Assembly (NCBI GenBank): GCA_964652075.1 | Contig: CAZYZQ010000002.1 | Span: 1 to 36,800 of the forward strand | From: CAZYZQ01 sp964652075 | GTDB taxonomy: Bacteria; Bacillota; Clostridia; Oscillospirales; Oscillospiraceae | Length of the DNA: 36,800 bases | Direction of reading: 5' to 3' | Shown: piece by piece, positions 5,869 through 14,512 of the stretch | Layout: every line of letters begins with the position of its first letter | How positions within the stretch are numbered: the first letter of the stretch is position 1 | The notes under the pieces: model-generated | Told to the model about the DNA's origin: nothing | The model's input: only the letters and a program-made list of their open reading frames with translations | The model's database searches: none | Made by a program: the position numbers and the translations under genes

Positions 5869-8437
5869 ATGGTGTCCAGTGTGACAGACAGCAACATCAC
5901 GTTGGAGAATTTGAACATCGATCTGAGTGGTATGTCCGTGGAGGCGGGATCAGACGCTGTCCCGCTTTTAATTGAGACGAGATGCAAGGTCACCGTGACG
6001 CTGAAGGGCGAGAACAGTCTGACAGGCGGCCCCGGCAAGGCCGCGCTGCAGCTGAATGGCGGTGGAAGCTTGCTCATCACCGGCGACGGCTCCCTCACCG
6101 CCACAGGCGGCGGCAATGGTGACCGTGGGGCTGCGGGTGCGGGCATTACCTGCAAACATATCACGATCGCCGGCGGTACCATCCGCGCCGTGGGCGCAAC
6201 CACAGAAGATGGGGAGGATACCCAAGGCGGCGCAGGAATCGGTGCCGACGCAGGAAGCTCCGGCGGCACAGACATTACGATCACGGGCGGCAATATCACA
6301 GCCATCGGCGGCGCGGGCGGCAGCGGCGGCACGCTCACAGTCGGCCCGGAGGAGACAGGAAAAGCGGCTCTCGTCCCCTATATCATGGCCAGCAGCATCA
6401 GCCACAGCGACAGCGACGACACGGACTACACGGACAGCTGGTACGGCGTGGTCTTTCAGGGCGAAGCGGGGCAGGTCTACGGCCGCTGCCTTTTGGGAAC
6501 CGACGCTACAATTCCGGAGGGTTATACGCTGACCATCCCGAAAGAGAGCGGGCTTCAGGCGCTCGAGGGTACGACCCTGACCAACAACGGCACGCTGCTT
6601 GTTGCAGGCGGCCTGTATGCGGATGGCGCGTTTGTTAACAATGGTATGCTGCGTATTGAGGAAGGAGGGGATATGGAGATCTTCAAGACAGGACATATTT
6701 CTTGAGAAGGAATTTTTGAGACGAAAACGTTAAAGTATACAATGGAGATCCATGTTCCGCCTATGGAAGCGGATGGAACCGATCTTTCAGAGAAAATCCA
6801 GCAGTCGGTCGAGATCAGAATGGCGGGTCAAACGTTTGAATACATCGGGGACTGGACTCTGAAGGTCACAAGAGACGAAGGCTCCGCGCTGGACTACACC
6901 ATCGTATATTCGGCGCAGGACGGGGAACCCTTCGGTGCGCACTTCACCGCGACGCTGCCCGAGGGGCAGTACATGGCGAAGGTGGAGACGGACAGCGGGA
7001 CCACCGCGTACAAAACGCTGGAGGAAGCCTGGGAAGCGGCCGTCGCGGCCAAAGGCTCCACCCTCACGCTGCTGCAGAGCCGTTCCCTGTGGGAATTCCC
7101 GTACGTTCCCAAAGACGCGGACTTCACGCTGACCATGGCGGAGGGCGTGGCGATTCACAGCGAAGATTGGGATGGGAGCGTGGTATATGGCTGCCTGACG
7201 CTGGAGAACTGTACAATTTTTTCACCGGCGTACGCATGCGTCTCAGCCTTTGAAACCGGCTGCGTCACGGTAAGGGACAGTTCTCTCCAGAGTGGGAGCA
7301 AGTATGGGACAGGCGCAATCATGTCGAGAGGCGGCAAGGTTGTCATTTACAGCGGGCAATTCACGGGCCGGGACGGGGCGAACGGCCTCGCTAAGGAGCT
7401 GGACTCCGGTGAAGTCAAGCTCTACGGCGGGACCTTTACCGGAGAAGGAAGATATGAGAGCACCGAATCCGGTACCTGGGACAGCAAAGCAATCTGGATT
7501 AAAGATAGTTATGTCTCAACTCATACCCTCAGAGACCTGCTGGCGGACGGATACGCATATAGATGGCTTCTCGAAGACGGCACCCTGGGCGAATGGGTCC
7601 CGAGCGCTGAGCTGAGCGGAAAGGAGCTTGCTGGCACGGTCACCGTTCTCCCGCTCCCGTTGGAGATCACCAGCGAGGCCGACGCCGCCACCGTGACCTT
7701 CGGCTATTCGACGGCCGACGCCCCACCCTGACTGTCACGACGAAGACCACAGAGGAGCTGGAGCTGACCTACCAGTGGTATCAGGCCTCCGGAACGGAGG
7801 ACGAGGCGGACGCTGCCATCGAAGGCGCGACTGGCGCCGCCTTCCCCGTACCCACGGGGCTGGACGCGGGCACGTACCGGTTCTACTGCGTTGTCAGCTG
7901 GAACGGCTTCGAGCTGGCAGGCGCGCCCATAGAGGTTACGGTGAAGCCGCGGGATCTCGCGGCCGCCACGGTCACGCTGACCCCCGACGCGTTCCGGGAG
8001 GACGGCCAGCCCCATACCCCGGCGCTCGCCGTCAGCCTGGACGGCGCTGCATTGACGCTGGGGACGGAGTACACGGTTTCGATGCCCACGGACGTCACGC
8101 AGCCGGGCAACTACACCGTCACCGTGACAGGCACGGGCAACTATACCGGCACGGCCACGGCGTCATTCTCGATCAACAAGGTCACCACAACCGAGAACGC
8201 CGGCCTGACGCAGGAAGGCGAGACCATGCGGGTAGCCCTGCCGCTGCCGGGGAGCTGGCATTCACCGACGCGGACGACGCCAGCGGCTACGCCGTGCAGG
8301 CGCTGCGCTGGGCCGTCGCGAACGGCATCCTCAACGGCTACGGCGACGGGAGCCTGCGTCCCGGCGGGCACGCGACCCGCGCCGAGGCCGCGGCGATCCT
8401 GCAGCGCTGTCTGGAACAGGCGCAGGACGCACAATAA
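5863..8437 (+). pseudogene. SLH-domain surface protein, degraded (5' truncation, one stop, two frameshifts)
   Basis: One former gene is readable in pieces. 5863-6702 gives Gly/Thr-rich repeated beta strands (for example GGSLLITGDGSLTATGGG, HITIAGGTIRAVG, DITITGGNITAIGG), suggesting a right-handed beta-helix. The same frame continues past a TGA at 6703-6705 to 7731, with more beta-helix-like repeats (GGKVVIYSGQFTG, GEVKLYGGTFTG). Near 7721-7730 one base is missing, and the next frame gives Ig-like repeats (ELTYQWYQ, NYTVTVTGTGNYTGTATASF). A second shift between about 8200 and 8265 leads to a single S-layer homology domain (FTDADDASGYAVQALRWAV, NGILNGYGDGSLRPGG) and a stop at 8437. No signal peptide remains: the left end abuts the CotH remnant. 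In life it would have been an exported protein held on cell-wall polymer. Confidence 0.8.
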
Positions 8438-8447
8438 AGCCGCGCGG

Positions 8448-8499
8448 CAGGCAGACAAAGGCGGCCAACCCGGAAGGGTTGGCCGCCTTTGTCTGCCTG
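8448..8499. terminator. Large bidirectional hairpin between converging genes
   Basis: A perfect 24-bp stem (8448-8471 with 8476-8499, GGAA loop). The inner part, GGCGGCC...GGCCGCC followed by TTTGTCT in both directions, could terminate both the surface pseudogene and the marR gene. Confidence 0.7.
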
Positions 8500-8522
8500 T
8501 GCGGAAAAACGGGAGAGCCGGC

Positions 8523-9014
8523 TCACGCCTGCGGGGGCGTGAGCATCTGGGCGGTGAGCTGCATGGCCTGAATCCGGCGCATATTTTGCAGCACCTGCGC
8601 GAGCGACGCCTCCAGCCGCGCGCAGTCGTCCTCGCTCAGGCCGTCGAGGAAGTGCGCGTCGATGAGCTGCGGGTTGTCCGAGCCCTGCTGATGGGCGCGG
8701 ATGGCCTTTTCTGTCGGGCAGAGGGCGCTGAAGCGCGCGTCCTTCCGGCTGGGGCGCTTTTCCAGAAAACCGCGCGCGACCAGCCGCTTGACAATGCCGG
8801 CCACCGTCGGGTTGGACAGGTGCAGCCTGCGCTGCAAATCCACCTGATTGATCTCGCCGCCGGGGTGGCGCAGGATCATCAGCAGCACGTCCGTCTGCGA
8901 CGCGGTCAGGTCGTAGGCGGCCCAGTAGCGGTTGCGCTCCTTGCTCACGGCCTGCTGGATCTCTTTAATCAGGTTGCCGATGCGCTCCGGCATCTCTGCT
9001 TTATACTCTGCCAC
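8523..9014 (-). CDS. MarR-family transcriptional regulator
   Basis: A 163-residue winged-helix regulator. LTASQTDVLLMILRHPGG, INQVDLQRRLHLSNPTVAG, IVKRLVARGFLEKRPSRKDAR is the MarR DNA-binding core (about residues 35-95), with the wing DxR motif in KDAR. Flanking helices would form the dimer. The chosen start is GTG 9014, because AGGAAAGGA lies nine bases upstream; ATG 8993 lacks a ribosome site, and the longer ATG frame to 9152 runs through the divergent promoter. It is divergent from the metal-efflux operon and could regulate itself or that operon; no dedicated operator was identified. Ligand unknown. Confidence 0.85.
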   Translation of the reverse strand: MAEYKAEMPERIGNLIKEIQQAVSKERNRYWAAYDLTASQTDVLLMILRHPGGEINQVDLQRRLHLSNPTVAGIVKRLVARGFLEKRPSRKDARFSALCPTEKAIRAHQQGSDNPQLIDAHFLDGLSEDDCARLEASLAQVLQNMRRIQAMQLTAQMLTPPQA

Positions 9015-9102
9015 ATCATCGCGTCCTTTCCTGCTCAGTATACCGCGTTTGGCGCCGGAATGCAAGGCGGACGCGCGGCGGGAAAAATTTTTGCCGTACC
9101 CC

Positions 9103-9130
9103 TTGACATTTCCGGGGAGTGTGCTATCAT
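9103..9130 (+). promoter_or_regulatory. Promoter of the metal-efflux operon
   Basis: TTGACA (9103-9108), 16-base spacer, TATCAT (9125-9130), directly followed by the metal-sensor operator. Confidence 0.82.
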
Positions 9131-9158
9131 GAATATATGAACAACAGCTCATATATTC
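9131..9158 (+). promoter_or_regulatory. ArsR/SmtB-type operator
   Basis: A perfect 10-bp inverted repeat, GAATATATGA-N8-TCATATATTC (9131-9140 and 9149-9158), covers the expected transcription start. It resembles the ATATGAACA-type sites of SmtB/CadC repressors, and the next gene encodes such a repressor, so autoregulation is the simplest reading. Confidence 0.78.
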
Positions 9159-9178
9159 AAGTGAACGGAGGAGAGCAC

Positions 9179-9538
9179 ATGGTGAACCGTGGAATCGACC
9201 GCTGCGAGTGTACGGAGGTACATCCCACGGCCGTGGCGACGGCGCTGGCCGCCGTCCCGGACGACGAGACGCTCTACGATCTGGCCGATCTGTTCAAGAT
9301 CTTCGGGGACTTCACGCGCGTGAAGATCCTGACGCTTTTGGAGGCGGGGGAGCTGTGCGTGTGCGACATTGCGCAGGCGCTCCAGATGCAGCAGAGTGCG
9401 ATTTCGCACCAGCTGCGCGTGCTCAAAACCAGCAAGCTCGTCAAAAGCCGCCGCGAGGGCAAATCGGCGTTCTACTCGCTGGCGGACGCGCATGTCCTGA
9501 CCATCCTGCGGCAGGGCATGGAACATATCAACGAATAA
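9179..9538 (+). CDS. CadC-like ArsR/SmtB-family metal-sensing repressor
   Basis: A 119-residue winged-helix repressor. The helix-turn-helix is CVCDIAQALQMQQSAISHQL, with wing SRREGKSAFYSL. Two metal-site signatures are visible. The first is an alpha-3N type site: Cys9 and Cys11 in DRCECTEVHP with ELCVCD further on, as in CadC. The second is an alpha-5 type site: DAH...GMEHINE, matching D-x-H-x10-H-x2-E of SmtB and CadC. Cd, Pb or Zn binding would release DNA. Start ATG 9179 has GGAGGAG upstream; a longer frame from 9119 would begin before the predicted transcript. The gene leads the operon with the HMA protein and ATPase and follows its own operator. Confidence 0.92.
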   Translation: MVNRGIDRCECTEVHPTAVATALAAVPDDETLYDLADLFKIFGDFTRVKILTLLEAGELCVCDIAQALQMQQSAISHQLRVLKTSKLVKSRREGKSAFYSLADAHVLTILRQGMEHINE

Positions 9539-9565
9539 TCACAACAACAGAAGGGAAGACCGGGT

Positions 9566-9784
9566 ATGAAAAAGAAATTCAAGCTCCAGGATCTGGACTG
9601 CGCGAACTGCGCCGCAAAAATGGAGACGGCAATCAAAAAGATCGACGGCGTCCACGACGCCTCCGTCAGCTTTATGACGCAGAAGATGACAATTGACGCC
9701 GACGATGGCCGCTTTGACGCGATTATGGACGAGGTCGTCCGGGTCTGCAACAAGGTCGAGCCGGACTGCGTGATCCTGCGCTGA
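9566..9784 (+). CDS. Free-standing HMA-domain metallochaperone
   Basis: A 72-residue heavy-metal-associated domain: KLQDLDCANCAAKMETAIKK carries the DCANCA metal-binding motif (cysteines 13 and 16), followed by the beta-alpha-beta pattern GVHDASVSFMTQKMTIDA. The LDCANCA form is typical of the amino-terminal domains of Zn/Cd/Pb P1B-ATPases. The ATPase encoded next has no such domain, so here it is made as a separate protein that could hand metal to the pump. AGAAGGGAAG lies upstream of the ATG. Confidence 0.9.
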   Translation: MKKKFKLQDLDCANCAAKMETAIKKIDGVHDASVSFMTQKMTIDADDGRFDAIMDEVVRVCNKVEPDCVILR

Positions 9785-9790
9785 GCCATG

Positions 9791-9810
9791 CACCCCGGAA
9801 GCCCGGGGTG
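9791..9810 (+). promoter_or_regulatory. Hairpin between the HMA gene and the ATPase gene
   Basis: CACCCCGG / CCGGGGTG (9791-9798 and 9803-9810) just after the HMA stop, without a proper U-run. It could be a weak terminator or a processing site that sets relative expression. Confidence 0.45.
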
Positions 9811-9824
9811 TCATCTCTGCCTAT

Positions 9825-9850
9825 ACATATGAACGATTGAACATGTGATA
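9825..9850 (+). promoter_or_regulatory. Probable second metal-sensor operator before the ATPase gene
   Basis: ACATATGAAC-GATT-GAACATGTG forms an imperfect palindrome (CATATG...CATGTG, with AAC/GAA inside) resembling the ATATGAACA-type operator upstream of the sensor gene. A GATAAT hexamer overlaps its right edge (9846-9851), so a second, separately controlled promoter is possible but not clear. Confidence 0.55.
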
Positions 9851-9871
9851 ATATGAAAAGAGGGAAACCGC

Positions 9872-11722
9872 ATGACAAAGAAGCAGAAACGCGCGCTTGC
9901 GCGCATTCTCACGGCGGGGGCCGTATATCTGGCGCTTCTGATCGTGCTGCACTTTGTGGAAGTGCCCGGCTGGGCCGAGCTGCTGCTGTACGCCGTGCCC
10001 TATGCCATTGTCGGCTGGGACGTGCTCTGGAACGCCGTGCGCGGGATTGCGCACGGGCAGCTGTTCGACGAGTCGTTTTTGATGATGGTCGCCTCGCTTG
10101 CCGCGTTTGCCGTTGGTGAGAGCGTGGAGGCGGTGGCGGTGATGCTGTTCTATCAGGTCGGCGAGCTGTTCCAGAGCGTCGCCGTCGAGCGCAGCCGCCG
10201 GTCGATCAAGGGGCTGATGGACATCTGCCCCGAGTACGCGAACGTTGAGGTGGACGGTGTGCTGACGCAGGTCGACCCGGACGAGGTCGAGATCGGCACG
10301 GAGATCGTCATCCGCCCCGGCGAGCGCGTCCCGCTGGACGGCGTGATTGTCTCGGGCAGCTCGATGCTCGACACGGCGGCGCTGACCGGCGAGTCCGTCC
10401 CGCGCCGTGCCGCGCCGGGCGACGCGATTATTTCGGGCTGCATCAACGGCGCGTCCACGCTGCGCGTGCGCACGACGAAGGCGTTTGAGGACTCGACCGT
10501 CTCGAAGATTCTGGAGCTGGTCGAGAACGCGGCCGACAAGAAGGCCAATGTGGAGCGGTTTATCACGCGCTTTGCGCGCTGGTATACCCCGGCGGTGGTC
10601 ATCGCCGCAGTGCTGCTGGCTGTTGTGCCGCCGCTGTTTGTCGGCGGGTGGGGCGACTGGATTGCGCGCGCCTGTACGTTCTTAGTCATCTCCTGCCCCT
10701 GCGCGCTGGTGATCTCCGTGCCGCTGAGCCTGTTCGGCGGCATCGGCGCGGCGTCCGGGCAGGGCATCCTGATCAAGGGCGGCAACTTCCTTGAGGCCGC
10801 CGCGAAGCTGGACACCGTCGTCTTCGACAAGACCGGCACGCTGACGAAGGGCACCTTCTGCGTCACCGAGCGCCACCCGGCGCCCGGCGTCCCGGAGGAG
10901 AAGCTGCTCGAGACGGCCGCGCTGGCCGAGGCCTACGCTGACCATCCCATCGCCGCCTCGATCCGCGCGGCGTGGGGCGGGAGCGTGGAGGCGTCCCGTG
11001 TGACGAACGCGGAGGTCGTGGCGGGGCGCGGCGTGCGCGCCGAGCTGGACGGTGTGGAGGTTCTGGCGGGCAACGCGGCGCTACTGGCGCCGGTTGCGGC
11101 GCAGGAGCCGGACAGTGTCGGGACGGTTGTCCATGTTGCGCTGGCGGGCGCGTATCTCGGCTGCCTTGTGATTGCCGACGAGGTGCGCCCCGACGCGGGG
11201 CAGGCGGTTGCGGAGCTGAAGCAGCTCGGCGTCCGGCAGACTGTGATGCTGACCGGCGACCGGCGCAGCGTCGGTGAGGCCGTCGGGCGGCAGCTCGGCC
11301 TTGACGCGGTGCACGCGGAGCTGCTGCCGGCTGACAAGGTCGAGCAGGTTGAACGCCTGCTGCGCGACAAGCGCCCGGACGGCTATCTCGCCTTCGTCGG
11401 CGACGGGCTGAACGACGCGCCGGTGCTCAGCCGTGCGGATGTCGGCATTGCGATGGGCGGCATCGGCTCCGACGCGGCCATCGAGGCGGCGGATATTGTG
11501 CTGATGGACGACAAGCCGTCGAAGCTGGCGCTGACGGTGCGCATTGCGCGCCGGACGATGCGCATCGCGCGGCAGAACATTGTATTTGCGCTGGCGGTCA
11601 AGGCTGTGGTGCTCGTGCTCGGCGCGCTGGGCTACGCCTCCATGTGGGCGGCGGTGTTCTCCGACGTCGGCGTCGCGGTGATCGCGATTCTCAACGCCAT
11701 GCGCGCCATGAAGGTGCGGTAA
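9872..11722 (+). CDS. P1B-type Zn/Cd/Pb-exporting ATPase (CadA/ZntA-like), lacking an HMA domain
   Basis: A 616-residue membrane pump. Membrane helices start at about residue 13. The actuator loop has LTGESVPR (the TGES motif). The metal-site helix has SCPCALV (about residue 273). The phosphorylation site is DKTGTLTKG (Asp about 319). The nucleotide and hinge motifs are MLTGDRR and GDGLNDAPVLSRADVG. Near the end SDVGVAVIAILNAMRAM carries the conserved aspartate of the Zn/Cd subgroup. The HP motif is in AYADHPIAAS. Typical CadA/ZntA proteins have an additional HMA domain of 70-100 residues in front; it is absent here and supplied by the preceding gene. Start ATG 9872 follows AAGAGGG. Confidence 0.95.
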   Translation: MTKKQKRALARILTAGAVYLALLIVLHFVEVPGWAELLLYAVPYAIVGWDVLWNAVRGIAHGQLFDESFLMMVASLAAFAVGESVEAVAVMLFYQVGELFQSVAVERSRRSIKGLMDICPEYANVEVDGVLTQVDPDEVEIGTEIVIRPGERVPLDGVIVSGSSMLDTAALTGESVPRRAAPGDAIISGCINGASTLRVRTTKAFEDSTVSKILELVENAADKKANVERFITRFARWYTPAVVIAAVLLAVVPPLFVGGWGDWIARACTFLVISCPCALVISVPLSLFGGIGAASGQGILIKGGNFLEAAAKLDTVVFDKTGTLTKGTFCVTERHPAPGVPEEKLLETAALAEAYADHPIAASIRAAWGGSVEASRVTNAEVVAGRGVRAELDGVEVLAGNAALLAPVAAQEPDSVGTVVHVALAGAYLGCLVIADEVRPDAGQAVAELKQLGVRQTVMLTGDRRSVGEAVGRQLGLDAVHAELLPADKVEQVERLLRDKRPDGYLAFVGDGLNDAPVLSRADVGIAMGGIGSDAAIEAADIVLMDDKPSKLALTVRIARRTMRIARQNIVFALAVKAVVLVLGALGYASMWAAVFSDVGVAVIAILNAMRAMKVR

Positions 11723-11728
11723 AAAATA

Positions 11729-11772
11729 AAAAACGTGTCCTCCGGCCTTGTGCGGTCGGAGGACACGTTTTT
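11729..11772. terminator. Bidirectional terminator between the ATPase gene and ricT
   Basis: AAAAACGTGTCCTCCG / CGGAGGACACGTTTTT (11729-11744 and 11757-11772), a 16-bp stem with A-tract on one side and T-tract on the other, serving both converging genes. Confidence 0.9.
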
Positions 11773-11780
11773 ATATAAAT

Positions 11781-13214
11781 TTATGCTTCCGGCGCGGGCG
11801 GCGTGCCGGGGTTTTTCTTGCTGCTCCCGCTCCCGCTGCCGCGGCGGCGACGGCGGTTGCGGTTGCCGCTCCGGTTGCCGCCTGCCTTGGCGGTATCGCG
11901 CGGCTGCTCCTGCTTCGGTGCGCTCGTATGCTCGCCGGGGATGACCGGCGTCTCCGGGCGCGGGCGGCGCTCTCCGTTGATGCGGTATTCGCCGTTGTTC
12001 GCGATTCGCCGATGGGCGGGCTGCTCCTGTTTCGGTGCGTCCGCGTTTCCACCGCCGCTGCGGCGGTTGCGGTTGCGGCGGCTGCCCTGCTTCTGCTCGG
12101 GTTTCGGCTCCTGCTTCGGCTCCGGGCGCGGCGCGTCCGGCACGGCGGGGACGGCAGGTTCGGCGCTGCGCGTCTGTGGGCGCGGCGTGCGGAGCTTCGG
12201 TTCAAAGAACGGCGTCTCCGGCTCCGGCGCGGGACGCGGACGCGAGGAGATGGGCGCCCAGTCCTCGGGGATGGGCGGGTCGGTCTTGCGCGCCTTACCG
12301 TTGCGGAAGACCTCAATCTCGGAGATGGGATAGCTTGTGATCGTGTCCGGGCTGCGCTCCATGCGCACCTTGACGCTTGCGCGCAGCAGGTTGACGTCGA
12401 TAACGGTGCCGCGCCCGTCCGGCGTGTCGACGAACGACTCGACCTTCGGGGAGTGTGCGAGCAGATCCTCGTAGGCCTCCTGCTCGTATTTCAGGCAGCA
12501 CATGAGCCGCCCGCAGGTGCCGGAGATCTTGGTCGGGTTGAGGCTGAGGTTCTGCGTCTTCGCCATCTTGATGGAGACGGGCTGGAAGTCGTCGAGGAAT
12601 TCGCAGCAGCAGAACGGGCGGCCGCAGATGCCGAGACCGCCGACCATCTTCGCCTTGTCGCGCACGCCGATCTGCCGCAGCTCGATGCGTGTGCGGAAGA
12701 TCGAGGCGAGGTTCTTCACCAGCTCGCGGAAGTCGACGCGCCCGTCGGCGGTGAAGAAGAAGAGCAGCTTGCTGCCGTCGAACGCGCACTCCGCGCTCAC
12801 GAGCTGCATATCCAGATTGTGCTCCTGGATCTTCTGCTGGCAGACCTCCATGGCGCGCTTCTCTTTTTCGCGGCACGCGGCGACGGTCTGCTCGTCCGCT
12901 TCAGTTGCGCGGCGCAGGATCTGGCGCAGAGGGGAGACGATCTCCACGGCTGGGATCAGGTGGTTGTCCGACATACAGATGCCGAACTCCGGGCCGCGCG
13001 TGGTGTCCAGAATCACGTGGTCGCCGGTTTTATATTGTGTGGTGCCGGGGAAGAACCAGTAGATCTTCCCGCCGGGCCGGAACTGCACGTCCACGACGCT
13101 GACCGGCGGAATAACCGGCGCGGCGGGCACCTCGGCCTGCGCCTCCGGCTGCGCGGGCATGGGCGGGGAGGAAATTTTGGCAGGCTCTGCTGCCGGGTTC
13201 AGGGTTTCGTCCAT
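11781..13214 (-). CDS. ricT: RicT (YaaT/PSP1-domain) protein with long basic tail
   Basis: A 477-residue PSP1-domain protein. In Bacillus the Ric (RicA/RicF/RicT) complex carries Fe-S clusters and affects RNase Y-dependent mRNA processing, competence and sporulation. Family motifs are GICGRPFCCCEFL (about residues 195-207) and KISGTCGRLMCCLKYEQEAY (about 233-252), whose clustered cysteines fit cluster binding. The last 120-130 residues are low complexity, rich in Pro, Arg, Asn, Gly and Gln (for example QGSRRNRNRRSGGG, GNRNRRRRRGSGSG), longer than in classical RicT (about 275 residues). ATG 13214 has a GGAG site. It follows holB on the same strand, as in Bacillus (holB-yaaT). Confidence 0.9.
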   Translation of the reverse strand: MDETLNPAAEPAKISSPPMPAQPEAQAEVPAAPVIPPVSVVDVQFRPGGKIYWFFPGTTQYKTGDHVILDTTRGPEFGICMSDNHLIPAVEIVSPLRQILRRATEADEQTVAACREKEKRAMEVCQQKIQEHNLDMQLVSAECAFDGSKLLFFFTADGRVDFRELVKNLASIFRTRIELRQIGVRDKAKMVGGLGICGRPFCCCEFLDDFQPVSIKMAKTQNLSLNPTKISGTCGRLMCCLKYEQEAYEDLLAHSPKVESFVDTPDGRGTVIDVNLLRASVKVRMERSPDTITSYPISEIEVFRNGKARKTDPPIPEDWAPISSRPRPAPEPETPFFEPKLRTPRPQTRSAEPAVPAVPDAPRPEPKQEPKPEQKQGSRRNRNRRSGGGNADAPKQEQPAHRRIANNGEYRINGERRPRPETPVIPGEHTSAPKQEQPRDTAKAGGNRSGNRNRRRRRGSGSGSSKKNPGTPPAPEA

Positions 13215-13259
13215 AATAGCTCCAATCTGCCGCCGAACAGGGCGGCGCAAGTATCAAAA

Positions 13260-14195
13260 TCAGGGCCGCAGACCGGCGGCCAGCAGGCCGCACAGATGCG
13301 CGACGCTCACGTTGGCATCAGCCCACTCCGATGCGGTTTGCAGCAGCGCGGCGGCGTCGGCCAGGCGTTGCCCCGGCTGGCGGGCCAGCAGCGCGGCCTC
13401 CTGCGAGCTGGCGGGAAGGCCCGCCTGCACCTTCAGCGCTTCTGCCAGCAGCTGCCGCCACTGCAAAAGAAGCGGCAAAAACGCGTCGCGCTTACACTTT
13501 TCCAGCCCGGCGAACAGCTCGACAAGCGCGAGTGGGTCGCCCAGCGCGGCGGCAAAGGCCGCCGTCTCCGGCGGTACGGCCGCGCCCGCGAGATGGCTGA
13601 GCGCCTGCCCGAGAAAGCCGCCCGAGGCGACGATCGCGGCCTCCACAGCCTGTGCATCCGCCTCCGGGTGCTGCGCGCGCAGCGTCTGCCGCAACAGCGG
13701 CGCGGGCAGCGGCGCAAGCTCCAGCTCCACACAGCGCGAGCGGATGGTCGCGAGCATCAGGTTCGGGTTTTCCGCGAGCAGCAGGAACGCCGCGTAGGGG
13801 GGCGGCTCCTCCAGAATTTTCAGCAGCGCGTTCTGCCCCGCCGGGCCGATGTCCTGCGCGCGGGGGAAGAGATAGACCTTTCTGCGCCCCTCGTTCGGGC
13901 GGATGAAGACGTCCGCAACCATGTCGCGGATGCGGTCGACGGGGATGGTTTTGCGCGCATCGTCCACGGTGATGACGTCCGGGTGGACGTCGCCTTCGAC
14001 CTTGCGGCAGTCACGGCAGCGCAGGCAGGGACGGGTGGGCTGCTCACATTCAAGCGCGGCGGCCAGCCAGCGCGCGAGCGTATGCTTCCCGCTGCCCGAG
14101 GGGCCGGAGAGCAGATAGCAGTGTGAGAGCGTGTCGTGCCGCGCGCTCTGCCGCAGGCGCAGCTTCAGTTCCTCGTTTCCCAGCAGCTCCTGCAT
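13260..14195 (-). CDS. holB: DNA polymerase III delta-prime subunit
   Basis: A 311-residue clamp-loader subunit. It has a P-loop GPSGSGKHTLARW (about residues 31-43), a zinc-binding cluster of four cysteines (CEQPTRPCLRCRDC), the Walker B-like region, LKILEEPPPYAAFLLLAEN and the sensor SRC in TIRSRCVELEL. Delta-prime supports loading of the sliding clamp on DNA. ATG 14195 has GGAGG eight bases before it; an in-frame ATG 15 bases earlier places its own ribosome site poorly. The order holB-ricT is conserved in Firmicutes. The carboxyl domain is Ala/Leu rich and less conserved. Confidence 0.93.
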   Translation of the reverse strand: MQELLGNEELKLRLRQSARHDTLSHCYLLSGPSGSGKHTLARWLAAALECEQPTRPCLRCRDCRKVEGDVHPDVITVDDARKTIPVDRIRDMVADVFIRPNEGRRKVYLFPRAQDIGPAGQNALLKILEEPPPYAAFLLLAENPNLMLATIRSRCVELELAPLPAPLLRQTLRAQHPEADAQAVEAAIVASGGFLGQALSHLAGAAVPPETAAFAAALGDPLALVELFAGLEKCKRDAFLPLLLQWRQLLAEALKVQAGLPASSQEAALLARQPGQRLADAAALLQTASEWADANVSVAHLCGLLAAGLRP

Positions 14196-14336
14196 GGCGG
14201 ATGCCTCCATTTGCGTATACTACAAGCCTATTATACACGATTTTCTCCCAAAGCGCCAGCCCCTATTTTTCCCACCGCAATCCTTGCGTTTTCCATGCGG
14301 GCGGTATAGAATGAAAAGCAAAAAGGAGAAATTCCC

Positions 14337-14504
14337 ATGGACGAGAAAAAGCAAACCGTCAAAAGAACCGTCAAAACGGGAATCACCTTCGGCAGCGCGC
14401 TGGCGATGGTCATCAGCTACGTCACGTGGCGCTCCGTCGGCTGGGCGATTGTGCATGGGCTGCTGAGCTGGGTGTATGTGATCTATTTCGTGCTGAAATA
14501 TTGA
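14337..14504 (+). CDS. Small membrane protein, 55 residues
   Basis: Below the usual length cut-off but well supported: ATG 14337 follows AAGGAG at the right distance, and the frame reads MDEKKQTVKRTVKTGITFGS, then ALAMVISYVTWRSVGWAIVH, GLLSWVYVIYFVLKY before TGA. The first 13 residues are basic; the rest forms two possible membrane helices separated by WRSVGW. Codon use matches the neighbours. It is unrelated to the MBL gene that follows behind its own promoter. Small proteins of this shape occur in related Clostridia as hypothetical proteins (from memory). Function unknown. Confidence 0.8.
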   Translation: MDEKKQTVKRTVKTGITFGSALAMVISYVTWRSVGWAIVHGLLSWVYVIYFVLKY

Positions 14505-14512
14505 GGCGGCGC

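Noticed and set aside
9119..9178. Extended amino end of the CadC-like sensor
   Set aside because: The longer start overlaps the -10 box and operator, so it would lie before the transcript; ATG 9179 has a good ribosome site.
11748..14126. 792-codon plus-strand frame
   Set aside because: Antisense to ricT and holB, with extreme Arg/Ala content.
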